A stretch of 54,461 bases of DNA from Bog-473 sp036491435 (GTDB lineage: Bacteria > Actinomycetota > Acidimicrobiia > Acidimicrobiales > RAAP-2): NCBI GenBank assembly GCA_036491435.1, contig DASXBZ010000101.1, positions 1-54,461 of the forward strand. Reading direction: 5' to 3'. The stretch's first letter is position 1. Every line of letters starts with the position of its first letter. Both the position numbers and the translations under genes were made by a program. This document shows positions 8,016 to 16,234 of this stretch, piece by piece. A model generated the notes under the pieces. It made no database searches, had not been told where the DNA came from, and was given only the letters and a program-made list of their open reading frames with translations.

Positions 8016-9209
8016 CTAGCCGGAGACCGCCAAACCGAAGGTCGTGTCCTGGCCGGACACGATTACCTGCGGATTGCTTCCGTCCGGGCCGGCCTCATTG
8101 ATGACCGCTGCGCCATTTGCATAGGCATTGGTCCAATAGATGTGGCTGCTGTCGGCCGCGACTCCCTCGATTTCGAACGCACCGCTGACGAGCGTCTGTG
8201 GGTTGCTGCCATCGAGGTTCGAAACGCCAACAGAAGAGTCGCCGAATCCAAAGGTGGTCCAGTAGATGTGGCCGTTGGCCACCGCCACTCCCAGCGGTTC
8301 TGACAGGCCGGTCATGAGAACCTGAGGGTCACTCCCGTCGAGGTTCGCCGTATCGATGGTGCCATCACCGACGTCGGCCCAGTAGAGGTGGCCGTTGGCG
8401 ACTGCCAACCCGCTCGGGTTGCTGAGACCCGTGATGATCGCCTGGGGATCGCTGCCGTCGAGTCCGGACTCCATGACGGTGCCGGGGAGCGACTCGGTCC
8501 AGTAGAGGTTGGTGCTGCTGACCGCGACCCCTACGGGCTGCTGCACGCCGGTGACGAGGGCCTGTGCGTTGCTGCCGTCGAGGTTGGATTCCATGATCGT
8601 TCCGTCCGGACCGCCGTCGCCCCAGTTGGCCCAGTAGAGGTTGGTGCCGTTGACGGCCAGCCCTGTCGGGAGGTCCTGGCCCGTGATGAGGGTTTGCAGG
8701 TTGCTGCCGTCGAGGTTCGCAACGTCGAGGTTCCCGTAACCGGCGTTCGACCAATAGAGGTTCCCGGTGGAGCCGGACAGGATGCTCGTCGCCGTCAGCC
8801 TTCTGCTGCTCACGGCAGTCAGCGTGGTGGTGGCAGAGCCGGTGCCTGTCGGTGCGAACCTGACCGTGACCCGGCACGACTTCCCGGGACCCAGGCTGGT
8901 GCCGGTGCATCTGTCGACGGACACACTGAATGCGGAGGAGCCCGACACGGTGATGGTGAGGTCGCCGGTCCCAGATCTGCCGGTGTTGAACAGCGTCACG
9001 GTTTCCGAGTCGGTCTGGCCAACCATGACCGAGCCATAGTCGAGCGATGCCGGCCCGAAGGCGAGCGAAGGCGACGTGGACGGGGCAGCCGAACCTGCCC
9101 AAGCGACCAAGGCGGTTCCGACGAGCAAAGTGCCCGTTGCCACCTGGGCCGCCCGGCGACGGATGGCTCGGATCTTGTGTCGTGAAACAGACACGCTCTG
9201 AGCGCTCAC
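8016..9209 (-). CDS. Secreted protein: Ig-like (HYDIN-type) domain plus six-repeat YWTD/LDL-receptor-like propeller
   Basis: The 397-aa protein starts with a signal peptide (about 1-43, ending WAGSAAPS). An Ig-like domain of the ASPM/SPD-2/Hydin kind follows (about 48-140: LDYGSVMVGQTDSETVTLFN, SLGPGKSCRVTVRFAP). Then come six repeats of about 40 aa, each of the form (N/H)-(L/I)-Y-W-(S/A/T)...LDGS(N/D)xQ...TG...PxGLAV. Six such repeats are exactly what closes a six-bladed YWTD propeller. It is probably an extracellular binding protein. The GTG start at 9209 has GGGAGGG upstream. I see no sortase signal or lipobox. Confidence 0.85.
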   Translation of the reverse strand: MSAQSVSVSRHKIRAIRRRAAQVATGTLLVGTALVAWAGSAAPSTSPSLAFGPASLDYGSVMVGQTDSETVTLFNTGRSGTGDLTITVSGSSAFSVSVDRCTGTSLGPGKSCRVTVRFAPTGTGSATTTLTAVSSRRLTATSILSGSTGNLYWSNAGYGNLDVANLDGSNLQTLITGQDLPTGLAVNGTNLYWANWGDGGPDGTIMESNLDGSNAQALVTGVQQPVGVAVSSTNLYWTESLPGTVMESGLDGSDPQAIITGLSNPSGLAVANGHLYWADVGDGTIDTANLDGSDPQVLMTGLSEPLGVAVANGHIYWTTFGFGDSSVGVSNLDGSNPQTLVSGAFEIEGVAADSSHIYWTNAYANGAAVINEAGPDGSNPQVIVSGQDTTFGLAVSG

Positions 9210-9571
9210 GCTCTTCCCTCCCCTCGCTCGCTGCGACGCGCCATAGGACGGCCGGCGAACACCCCTTGCATGATGTCAACACGCCCGGATTGAAGAGTCA
9301 ACGACGCGTCTTGCACACCGCACTTACAACGTGCGGAGCTTTCCCGCGCTACTCACGCCTCGGTTCCGGCAGGATCCACGCGAAGACCACGACAAACGTC
9401 GCCAAAACGTGCGGCCCGAGGCGGAACGGCGCTCGACGCCACTGCAAGAGAATTGGAACGGCGTTGGAGAAGCCACTGGTTCTGAATGTCTCTCCAGCAG
9501 TCGGACCTCATGATTCGGATCACAATGGAGACACAAGCCGAATTGGATCGACGCTATGTGTCCAAAGTGCT
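9210..9571. other. Intergenic region upstream of the propeller gene, no gene seen
   Basis: These 362 nt lie between the propeller gene start and the stop of the binding-protein gene. No frame looks protein-like. A possible minus-strand promoter is TTGACT (9301-9296), 17 nt, TGACAT (9278-9273), which would give a leader of about 57 nt to the GTG at 9209. No terminator with a T-run is visible. Confidence 0.4.
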
Positions 9572-10846
9572 CTATTGCGCCGTGGTCTTTAGTTGGAGCA
9601 CCTTCTTCGTGGGGCTCCACTGGTAGACGAAGACTGGTCCGTTCCCGTCACCGTGGCCCGCTGGATACGACAACGCCCCACCCCCGCCGGGGATGACGAC
9701 CTTGCTGATCGACTTCGCACCCTTGGCCAACGTCTCGTTCGTGAGGGTCTTGCCGGCGGCTTTGGCAAACTGCGAGAACAAGGCCATCTGCTGGCAGGCC
9801 AGTTCGGGCGCCGTCCAGGTGACCGGCGTCTGCGACGTCGCCGTCACCGGGTCGTTGATGGGTGCGCCCGGCTCTTGAGCCTGGATGCTGGCGATGCAAC
9901 GCTTCATCGAAGGGTCATTCCAGACCACGGCGACCGGGGCGTAGCCTCCGGCCGTCAGCCCGTCCTTGATGATCGACTGCTGGTACCCCAGTTTGTTCGT
10001 GACATAGGCATCCAGATCGATGTAGTCGGTCGCGACGATCCGCGGGTGATACGTGCTCTGGTTCATTTGGAGCGCATCGGCCCAGCTGTTGCCGGCGTTG
10101 CCCACGGCCACGACCGTGTTCACTCCGGACGACTGGAACTTCTCCGCGATCACGTGGTACTCCTGGTTGAACGCTGCGACGTCGGTGTCGGGCACGCTGT
10201 TGACGGCGGTCTGAACGACGTTCACCTTCAACTTGTGGAGGAGCGGCACGACTTGGTTCATCTCGGCCTGGTCGGGAGACGTCCCGACGACGCCGATCTT
10301 CTTCCCGGTGAAGGCACCCTCCTGCTTGAAGATCGCCATCTCCTTGGGGACGAGCTCGCTGTCGGAAATGATGTTGTTGAACCATGGCGCCTTCGCCTGC
10401 GCCGACTGCGCTGCGGTCAAGGATGCGCCGATGATCGGCGTCGCGTGCTGATTCAGGTAGCAAGCGACGTCGGCCGCTTGGAAGAACCCCAGCACGGCAA
10501 AGACACTTTCGTCCTCGGTCAGGTGCGTACAGGCGGTAGCCGCACCAGCGGTCCCGAGCGGGTCGACCGGTGCGAACACCGGGACGATCTTTCGGCCGTT
10601 GATCCCCCCTCGGCTGTTGATCTGGTCGATGAGCGTCGTGTAGGCGACCTTGTAGTTGCCGGGATTGACGTTGATGATGCTTGCGATGGCGGCGACATCG
10701 GGATAGGTGATGCCGATCTTGATGCTGGCGGGCGTGACACCATTCTCGTTCTGCGGAGCGCCCTCCGCGGCGCCGACCACGACAAGTTGCACGATCGTGG
10801 CCAGTGCCAACACAAGTACGGCTCTCGCCGCGATTGACGTACGCAT
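9572..10846 (-). CDS. ABC transporter substrate-binding protein, Liv/type-1 periplasmic-binding family (orphan)
   Basis: The 424-aa protein has a signal peptide (about 1-30, ending GAAEGAPQ) and the Leu/Ile/Val-binding fold: SIKIGITYPD at the start, INSRGGINGRKIVPVF, then the inter-lobe segments FAVLGFFQAADVACYLNQ and TGKKIGVVGTSPDQAE. No permease or ATPase is adjacent, so it may feed the fused Liv system at 18.8-22.3 kb or a distant one. It lies 85 nt downstream of the large hydrolase gene on the same strand. The ATG at 10846 is chosen because AAAGGA lies 6 nt upstream and the signal peptide begins there. The open frame extends to 10957. Confidence 0.88.
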   Translation of the reverse strand: MRTSIAARAVLVLALATIVQLVVVGAAEGAPQNENGVTPASIKIGITYPDVAAIASIINVNPGNYKVAYTTLIDQINSRGGINGRKIVPVFAPVDPLGTAGAATACTHLTEDESVFAVLGFFQAADVACYLNQHATPIIGASLTAAQSAQAKAPWFNNIISDSELVPKEMAIFKQEGAFTGKKIGVVGTSPDQAEMNQVVPLLHKLKVNVVQTAVNSVPDTDVAAFNQEYHVIAEKFQSSGVNTVVAVGNAGNSWADALQMNQSTYHPRIVATDYIDLDAYVTNKLGYQQSIIKDGLTAGGYAPVAVVWNDPSMKRCIASIQAQEPGAPINDPVTATSQTPVTWTAPELACQQMALFSQFAKAAGKTLTNETLAKGAKSISKVVIPGGGGALSYPAGHGDGNGPVFVYQWSPTKKVLQLKTTAQ

Positions 10847-10931
10847 GGTGTCCTTTCTCCTGCTTACCTTCAGAGCTCTGTCCGATGCTCGACTCGCCTG
10901 AACTGAACAACTCGCGCCGTTGGCCGCGACG

Positions 10932-13004
10932 TCACGCACCGACCACCACACGGACACGGCTCAGGTTCAGCGATCGGGCAAACGGAGTGTCGGGATCGCC
11001 CTCTCGTTGGGAGGCGACGAGGAGCGCGGGGAAGTAAGTACCCGGGTCGGTGAAGGTGTGGGTGGCACTCACCTGAACCGTCTCCGAGGTCGGGTCACCG
11101 ACGGCGGCGGAGTCGGGATACGTGCCGGTCCCCCCGAAGTCCCATTTCGCCGAGACAACTCGTCCCTGCGCGGGCGGCACCTCGATCCGGGCGGTGAACG
11201 TGACCGCCTCGCCCGCCGCGACCTCGGCGCGTTCGCCGCCGTCGACCGTGAGATGGACGACGGGCTGGATCCCCTTGCGCTCTGCGGCCGTCTCCGGCAC
11301 GTGCACCTGGCCATCGTGCACCCGGTAGGCGCTGGTCGATGGTGGGGAGATCCCCTCCTCGACCCACGCGCTCAGTTCCCGGAGCGCGTACTGCAGCGTG
11401 CCCGAATAGGCAACGGCGTGGCTTTCAAGCCTCTCCGTTGTCGGGTCCGTGTGGTTCGCGTTGTCGACGTACCAGAGCCGGAATTTCTCGTCCGCCTTCG
11501 CTCCTTCGACCTCCTCGACCTTCTTCCGGTACCAGTCGGCTTGCCACGGCAAGGCATCCCCGTCGTGCAGGCACTCCACCACGATCATCTTCCCGTTGAA
11601 ACGCCCCGTCGGGATCTGCCCGGTGGCGCCGAGGGTTCCGGCTGCACCGATGTCAACAGATCGCTGCGGGTACTTGGGCGAGCCGTCAGCGTTCCGGAAG
11701 TAGTCGTAGACGTCGGGGTAGTCGAAGTCGGGATTGGCCGGGGGGAATTGATGACGGTGGTAGGTCTGCAACGCGAGGTACCTCGAGTTGTCGATCCGGA
11801 CCTCGTCGCCGGCCTCGATGCTGCCGAACACGGTGGGATCCGCCAGGACGTCGATCGTGTCGCCGTCCGGTTCGAACACAAGGCCGATATGGCCCTTGCC
11901 GTCCGAGTCCACGCGGCCGAGCGAGACGGTTTTGCCGGCGGCCGCTCCGCTCGTGATGATGAGATCGGCACCCGTCAGATCGGCGATCGGGACGCTGGAC
12001 AGCGTGAGTTGTGTCCGGCCGTCGGCGGGCACAGCGACAACGGTCGCCTCGTGTTGGACGCGCGCCGCGCGGACCGACGAGGTCGGGTCGGTGCCGAGGT
12101 AGCCCGGCTTGGTCCAGAAGTCGTCGAGGTAACCGGGATCCAACACCGGCACGTAACTGGCGACCAGCACGAGCGGGCCGCCGCCCTGCGGCACGTAGTT
12201 GAACCAGGCCCCAGGAGGGAACCCGGTCCGGGTGGCCTCTTCCAAGGCGGCGCGCTCCTCGTCGTTCAGCCCGGCGTAGGGGTCGCCACTACCCCCCGGT
12301 TCGATCGCGTCGATGATCGACGGCCACTTGTCCTTCAGCACTCGGAGGGCGTTGACCCGCACGGTGAAGCAGTTGGGGATGGATTGCGGAGAGCCCATGA
12401 CGTAGGGGACGAAACCGTCCCACACGCCCGATGTCATCTCCGCGCTCGTCACCGTTTGATAGGCGCCACCGCTCCCGCCGTAGAGATAGCCGTAGGTGCG
12501 GTGCGGGCCGTAGATCTCAGCCGCCATCACGCGCGAGAATTTCGCGGCCTCCGCGTTGACCCGGTAACCCCGAATCGTCGTGTCGAACTGGCCGCTGGCC
12601 CCTTGTTCCGCGGTACGCGGGTTGTCGGTGCCCCCCATGTTCGTCTGCACGGAATACCCACCACTCGCGAGGGCGAACGCGACATTGCGCGGCGTGGCCT
12701 CCTCGCCGGCCAGCAACTGATGCGTCGCTTGGAAAAAGCGCCCTTCGTACTCGGCTTGAGGAGGGAAGCAGAACGAGAATTTGGCGTCGGTGCCCGAGAA
12801 TCCTCCGTGGACATAGAGATGGCGGGCCTTGAACGGCGCCGCGCCTCCCTGTTGCGTCGTGATGCCGCCGGCGAACACCGGGGCGTCCGCCGGCTCGTCT
12901 CGCCACTCTCGGACATCGACGTACGGCTGATTGAACCGCGGGTCTACTGAATCCGCGGTCACGAACAAGATGTCGCGTTCGTCGGTCTGCGAATCGGGCG
13001 CCAT
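10932..13004 (-). CDS. Large alpha/beta-hydrolase-like protein with C-terminal PKD-like domain
   Basis: A 690-aa protein whose family I cannot name. Signs of an alpha/beta hydrolase are a nucleophile-elbow-like YGYLYGGSGGAYQ (about residue 165), an acid-like segment VVECLHDGDALPWQ and a late DNANHTDP histidine. Tannase- and feruloyl-esterase-like enzymes share this spacing. The last 110 residues (AGEAVTFTARIEV, SAKWDFGGTGTY, HTFTDPGTYFPALLVASQ) form a PKD-like beta-sandwich. No signal peptide is visible. ATG 13004 is preferred because the longer TTG start at 13091 lies inside a palindromic operator. The orphan binding protein follows downstream. Confidence 0.6.
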   Translation of the reverse strand: MAPDSQTDERDILFVTADSVDPRFNQPYVDVREWRDEPADAPVFAGGITTQQGGAAPFKARHLYVHGGFSGTDAKFSFCFPPQAEYEGRFFQATHQLLAGEEATPRNVAFALASGGYSVQTNMGGTDNPRTAEQGASGQFDTTIRGYRVNAEAAKFSRVMAAEIYGPHRTYGYLYGGSGGAYQTVTSAEMTSGVWDGFVPYVMGSPQSIPNCFTVRVNALRVLKDKWPSIIDAIEPGGSGDPYAGLNDEERAALEEATRTGFPPGAWFNYVPQGGGPLVLVASYVPVLDPGYLDDFWTKPGYLGTDPTSSVRAARVQHEATVVAVPADGRTQLTLSSVPIADLTGADLIITSGAAAGKTVSLGRVDSDGKGHIGLVFEPDGDTIDVLADPTVFGSIEAGDEVRIDNSRYLALQTYHRHQFPPANPDFDYPDVYDYFRNADGSPKYPQRSVDIGAAGTLGATGQIPTGRFNGKMIVVECLHDGDALPWQADWYRKKVEEVEGAKADEKFRLWYVDNANHTDPTTERLESHAVAYSGTLQYALRELSAWVEEGISPPSTSAYRVHDGQVHVPETAAERKGIQPVVHLTVDGGERAEVAAGEAVTFTARIEVPPAQGRVVSAKWDFGGTGTYPDSAAVGDPTSETVQVSATHTFTDPGTYFPALLVASQREGDPDTPFARSLNLSRVRVVVGA

Positions 13005-13083
13005 CGTCACCGTGCGCACCGGTGCGCCCACCGGCCAAAGAGGTCCTCTCCACTGCGCCCCAAAACCAAGCCCTCCCCCGTTC

Positions 13084-13100
13084 AGTGACAAAATGTCACT
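13084..13100. promoter_or_regulatory. Operator-like palindrome AGTGACA-N3-TGTCACT
   Basis: A perfect inverted repeat with 7-bp arms and a 3-bp spacer, 80 nt upstream of the hydrolase ATG. The size and symmetry fit a TetR- or GntR-type dimer site. No cognate regulator gene is adjacent. Confidence 0.5.
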
Positions 13101-13155
13101 AATTGTTGCGAAAGAGTGTCACCCCGAACCGGCCCGCGCAAGAGCACCCCCCTTC

Positions 13156-13188
13156 GTCCGATCGATGAGCAGTCGAAGCCGATCGGAC
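13156..13188. repeat. Inverted repeat GTCCGATC ... GATCGGAC
   Basis: Two perfect 8-bp arms separated by 17 nt. It could be a hairpin ending the acyl-CoA dehydrogenase transcript (200 nt downstream of its stop) or a second regulatory site for the hydrolase. There is no T-run. Confidence 0.35.
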
Positions 13189-13387
13189 CCGTCGTCGGGC
13201 GCACCGGCAGGCCCTGTTCCAGGCTTCGCTGGCGCTGATCAGGACGAAGGTCATGCAGGAGCGTCTCGTCCGCGTCAGGCGGTGGCTGAGTCCGGAGACA
13301 TCAGCCGATCCCTGCTGTTTTCCGACGCGACCCGGGACTTGGTCTCCCGACCTGCGGAGGCGATCGGAGCTCGCAAGTCCCGTCAGG

Positions 13388-14602
13388 TCAGTTGATGTGG
13401 ATCCCCGAGATCGCCCGGCTGATGACGAGCCGCTGCACCTCCGAGGTCCCCTCGAAGATCGTGTAGATCTTCGAGTCGCGGTGCCACTGCTCGACCGGGT
13501 TCTCCCGGACGTAGCCGTAGCCACCGAGGATCTGGATCGCCTGCTCGGTCACCCAGACCGCGTTCTCACCGGCGTAGAGCTTCGACATCGAGCCCTCGCC
13601 GTTCTCGAACTTCTTGCCGGTCGACGCCATGTTCGCCGCACGATGCACCAACAGACGGGACGCGTCGGTGTGCATCTTCATGTCGGCCAGCTTGAACGCG
13701 ATGGCCTGGTTCTCGATGATGGCCCGGCCGAACTGCCTGCGCTCCTTGGCGTAGTCCAACGAGAACTCGTAGGCCGCACGGGCGATCCCGACCGCCTGCG
13801 CGCCGACGATCGGCCGGGACGCCTCGAACGTCGCCATCGCGGCCTGCGTCGAGGTCCTCTTCCCTTCCTTGGCCCGGGCCAGCCGCTCGTCGAGCTTCTC
13901 CTTGCCGCCGAGCAGGCAGCGACCGGGCACCCGGCAGTCGTCGAGGATGACCTCGGCGGTGTGCGAGGCGCGGATCCCCATCTTCTTGAACTTCTGCCCC
14001 TGCGAAATGCCGGGCGTCCCCTCGGGCACCACAAAGCTCGCCTGCCCGCGTGAGCCGAGATCCGGGTCGACGGACAGCACCAGGACGTGGGTGTTCGCGA
14101 TACCGCCGTTGGTGATCCAGGTCTTGGTCCCGTTGAGCACCCACTCGTCCTTGGCTTCGTCGTAGACGGCACGGGACTTCAACGACGACACGTCGGAGCC
14201 CGCATCCGGTTCGGACACCCCGAACGCCGCCAGCTTGATGTCCTCGGGCGTCCCGAAGCACTGCGGGATCCACTCGCCGATCTGTTCGGGCGTGCCGTTG
14301 GCGAAGATCCCCGCCACCGCCAGCGTCGAGCCGAAAATGGCCAGTGCGATGCCGGCGTCACCCCAACTCATTTCCTCGTTGACGAGGCACATCATGAGAC
14401 CGGTCGGGTCGGAGAACGCCTGCGCGATGAAGTCGAAGGAGTACAAGCCGATCTTGGCCGCCTCCTCGATGATCGGCCAGGGCGTCTCCTCGCGCTCGTC
14501 CCACTCGGGCCCGGCGGGGCGCACCACGTTCTCGGCGAAGTCGTGCACCCATTTGGTGATCTGGATCTGGTCCTCGTTCAGGTCGAGCGAGTAGTCGGAC
14601 AT
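13388..14602 (-). CDS. Acyl-CoA dehydrogenase
   Basis: The 404-aa FAD enzyme introduces the alpha-beta double bond into an acyl-CoA and passes electrons to ETF. Family signatures are present: FGVSEPDAGSDVSSLKSRA (FAD/substrate segment), WITNGG, RRQFGRAIIENQAIAFKLAD, and the catalytic-base strand YTIFEGTSEVQRLVISRAI near the C-terminus. The ATG at 14602 begins MSDYSLDLNEDQIQ and has AGGAGG about 10 nt upstream; residues before it in the open frame are not conserved in character. It stands alone, with cysS upstream. Confidence 0.92.
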   Translation of the reverse strand: MSDYSLDLNEDQIQITKWVHDFAENVVRPAGPEWDEREETPWPIIEEAAKIGLYSFDFIAQAFSDPTGLMMCLVNEEMSWGDAGIALAIFGSTLAVAGIFANGTPEQIGEWIPQCFGTPEDIKLAAFGVSEPDAGSDVSSLKSRAVYDEAKDEWVLNGTKTWITNGGIANTHVLVLSVDPDLGSRGQASFVVPEGTPGISQGQKFKKMGIRASHTAEVILDDCRVPGRCLLGGKEKLDERLARAKEGKRTSTQAAMATFEASRPIVGAQAVGIARAAYEFSLDYAKERRQFGRAIIENQAIAFKLADMKMHTDASRLLVHRAANMASTGKKFENGEGSMSKLYAGENAVWVTEQAIQILGGYGYVRENPVEQWHRDSKIYTIFEGTSEVQRLVISRAISGIHIN

Positions 14603-14816
14603 GGTCCTGCGTCCTCCTTGGCGGATCCGGCCCTTGTGCCGGTCCCAGTCGGCGGTGGAGAAGCCCCGGCGCAACGACGTTCTCCGCGCGTGGCGCGCGC
14701 CGTCGCTGTCCCCGGCTCCTCGGTTACTACACAGTAACCTACCCGCCCCTCACGGTCTAGGCACCGCTATTTTGCTTCCCCTGGCCTGGGCGTTCCCGTG
14801 GCCCAGGGCCCGGCGC

Positions 14817-16214
14817 CTACCGCCGGATGGCCGTCCCCGACGGCGTGTCCTCGACCGTCCAGCCGAGGGCGACGAGCTCGTCACGCAACGCATCGGCGCG
14901 GGCGAAGTCCTTGGCCCGCCGAGCCTCGTCGCGTGCAGTCACCAATGCGGCTGCGGCCTCGTCGATCTCGCCGGACTCGTCCCGGAGGGACACGCCCAAG
15001 GCCGCCAACAACACGGCCGCGGTGTGTGCGAGCCGCGCCGCGATGGCTTCGTCGCCGGCATCGGCCGCGGAATTCGCGCGACTCACCAACTCGAAGATCC
15101 CGGCCAGCGCGCCCGGCGTGTCCATGTCGTCGTCCATGCGATCCCTGAACATCGCCAACGCGTCCTCGTCGATGTCCGACGCGTCCCCCTCGCCGGCGAC
15201 GACGTAACCGCGCCCGCTGCGCTCGAGGAGGTCGGTGAGACCGAAGCGGCGCGCCAAGGCGTCGAGCCGCTCGAGCGCCTTCTCGGCATCCGCGACCGTC
15301 TCGGGTGTCACCTCGATCGGCGAGCGGTAGTGCGCCCGCAGGACGAGCAAGCGGTAGGCGCGGCGGTCGACGCGGCTCAACAAGTCCGTCAACGAGGTGA
15401 AGTTGCCGAGGGACTTGGACATCTTGGTGCCCTCGACCTCGACCCACCCGTTGTGCACCCAGTGGCGGGCGAAGGCGCGCTCCTCCGCGACGGCTTGGGC
15501 CCTCTCGTTCTCGTGGTGGGGAAAGGCCAGGTCGCGGCCCCCGCCGTGCAGGTCGAAGCCCTCGCCCAGCAAGTCGAGCGACATGACTACGCACTCGGTG
15601 TGCCAGCCCGGACGTCCCGCCCCCCACGGCGCCTTCCACGACGGCTCGCCCTCCTTCGCCTTCTTCCACACGGCGAAGTCGAGCGGCGAGCGCTTCTCCT
15701 CGTTCTCCTCGACCCTGGCTCCGGCCCGCAGCGAGTCCAGGCTCTGCCGCGCCAGGAGCCCGTACCCGGGGACCTGGCTCACGTCGAGGTAGACACCGTC
15801 GGAGGTCTCGTAGGCCACGCCGCGCGCCAGGAGGTCGGCGACCAAGGCGACCATGTCGGAGATGTAGGCGGTGGCATGCGGGGTGTCGTCGGGCCGCAGC
15901 ACGTCCAGCCCGTCCATGGCCTCCCACCACCGCTCCTCGAACTCGTGGGCCACCTCGGGCTCGCTCCGCCCCTGTTCGTTGGCCCGTTTGATGATGTTGT
16001 CGTCGACGTCGGTGATGTTCGAGACGTACTGCACGGCCTGGCCGCCGAACAACAGATAGCGACGCAGGATGTCGAAGACGAGGTTGTAGCGGCCGTGCCC
16101 GATGTGCGGGAGGTCATAGACGGTCGGGCCGCAGACGTACATCGACACGTGCCCCGGAGTGCGCTGCTCGAAGGGCCGGACCGTGCCGGTAGCGGTGTCG
16201 TGCAGGTGCAGCAT
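14817..16214 (-). CDS. cysS: Cysteinyl-tRNA synthetase
   Basis: The 465-aa class I synthetase charges tRNA-Cys. It has the zinc ligand Cys28 in MYVCGPTVYD, HIGH at 37-40, GWHTECVVMS (second zinc segment) and KMSKSLGN at about 260, followed by the C-terminal DALR-like helical domain. It keeps the full C-terminal domain and full CysS length, which favours CysS over the ligase MshC. It is divergent from valS with only 20 nt between the two start codons, and its -10 box ends 6 nt before the ATG, so the mRNA is probably leaderless. Confidence 0.93.
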   Translation of the reverse strand: MLHLHDTATGTVRPFEQRTPGHVSMYVCGPTVYDLPHIGHGRYNLVFDILRRYLLFGGQAVQYVSNITDVDDNIIKRANEQGRSEPEVAHEFEERWWEAMDGLDVLRPDDTPHATAYISDMVALVADLLARGVAYETSDGVYLDVSQVPGYGLLARQSLDSLRAGARVEENEEKRSPLDFAVWKKAKEGEPSWKAPWGAGRPGWHTECVVMSLDLLGEGFDLHGGGRDLAFPHHENERAQAVAEERAFARHWVHNGWVEVEGTKMSKSLGNFTSLTDLLSRVDRRAYRLLVLRAHYRSPIEVTPETVADAEKALERLDALARRFGLTDLLERSGRGYVVAGEGDASDIDEDALAMFRDRMDDDMDTPGALAGIFELVSRANSAADAGDEAIAARLAHTAAVLLAALGVSLRDESGEIDEAAAALVTARDEARRAKDFARADALRDELVALGWTVEDTPSGTAIRR

Positions 16215-16219
16215 CCAGG

Positions 16220-16226
16220 TACGGTA
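16220..16226. promoter_or_regulatory. Overlapping divergent -10 boxes of cysS and valS
   Basis: The 7-bp TACGGTA reads TACGGT on the plus strand (16220-16225, 9 nt before the valS ATG) and TACCGT on the minus strand (16226-16221, 6 nt before the cysS ATG). Both are TAnnnT-type -10 boxes at leaderless or nearly leaderless distance. Polymerase cannot occupy both at once. Confidence 0.45.
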
Positions 16227-16234
16227 ACCCGATC

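Larger units (their letters stand above)
13005..13387. other. Upstream region of the hydrolase, with two inverted repeats and no gene
   Basis: About 380 nt between the hydrolase start and the acyl-CoA dehydrogenase stop. It holds the palindromes at 13084-13100 and 13156-13188. No convincing coding frame is present. Confidence 0.45.
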
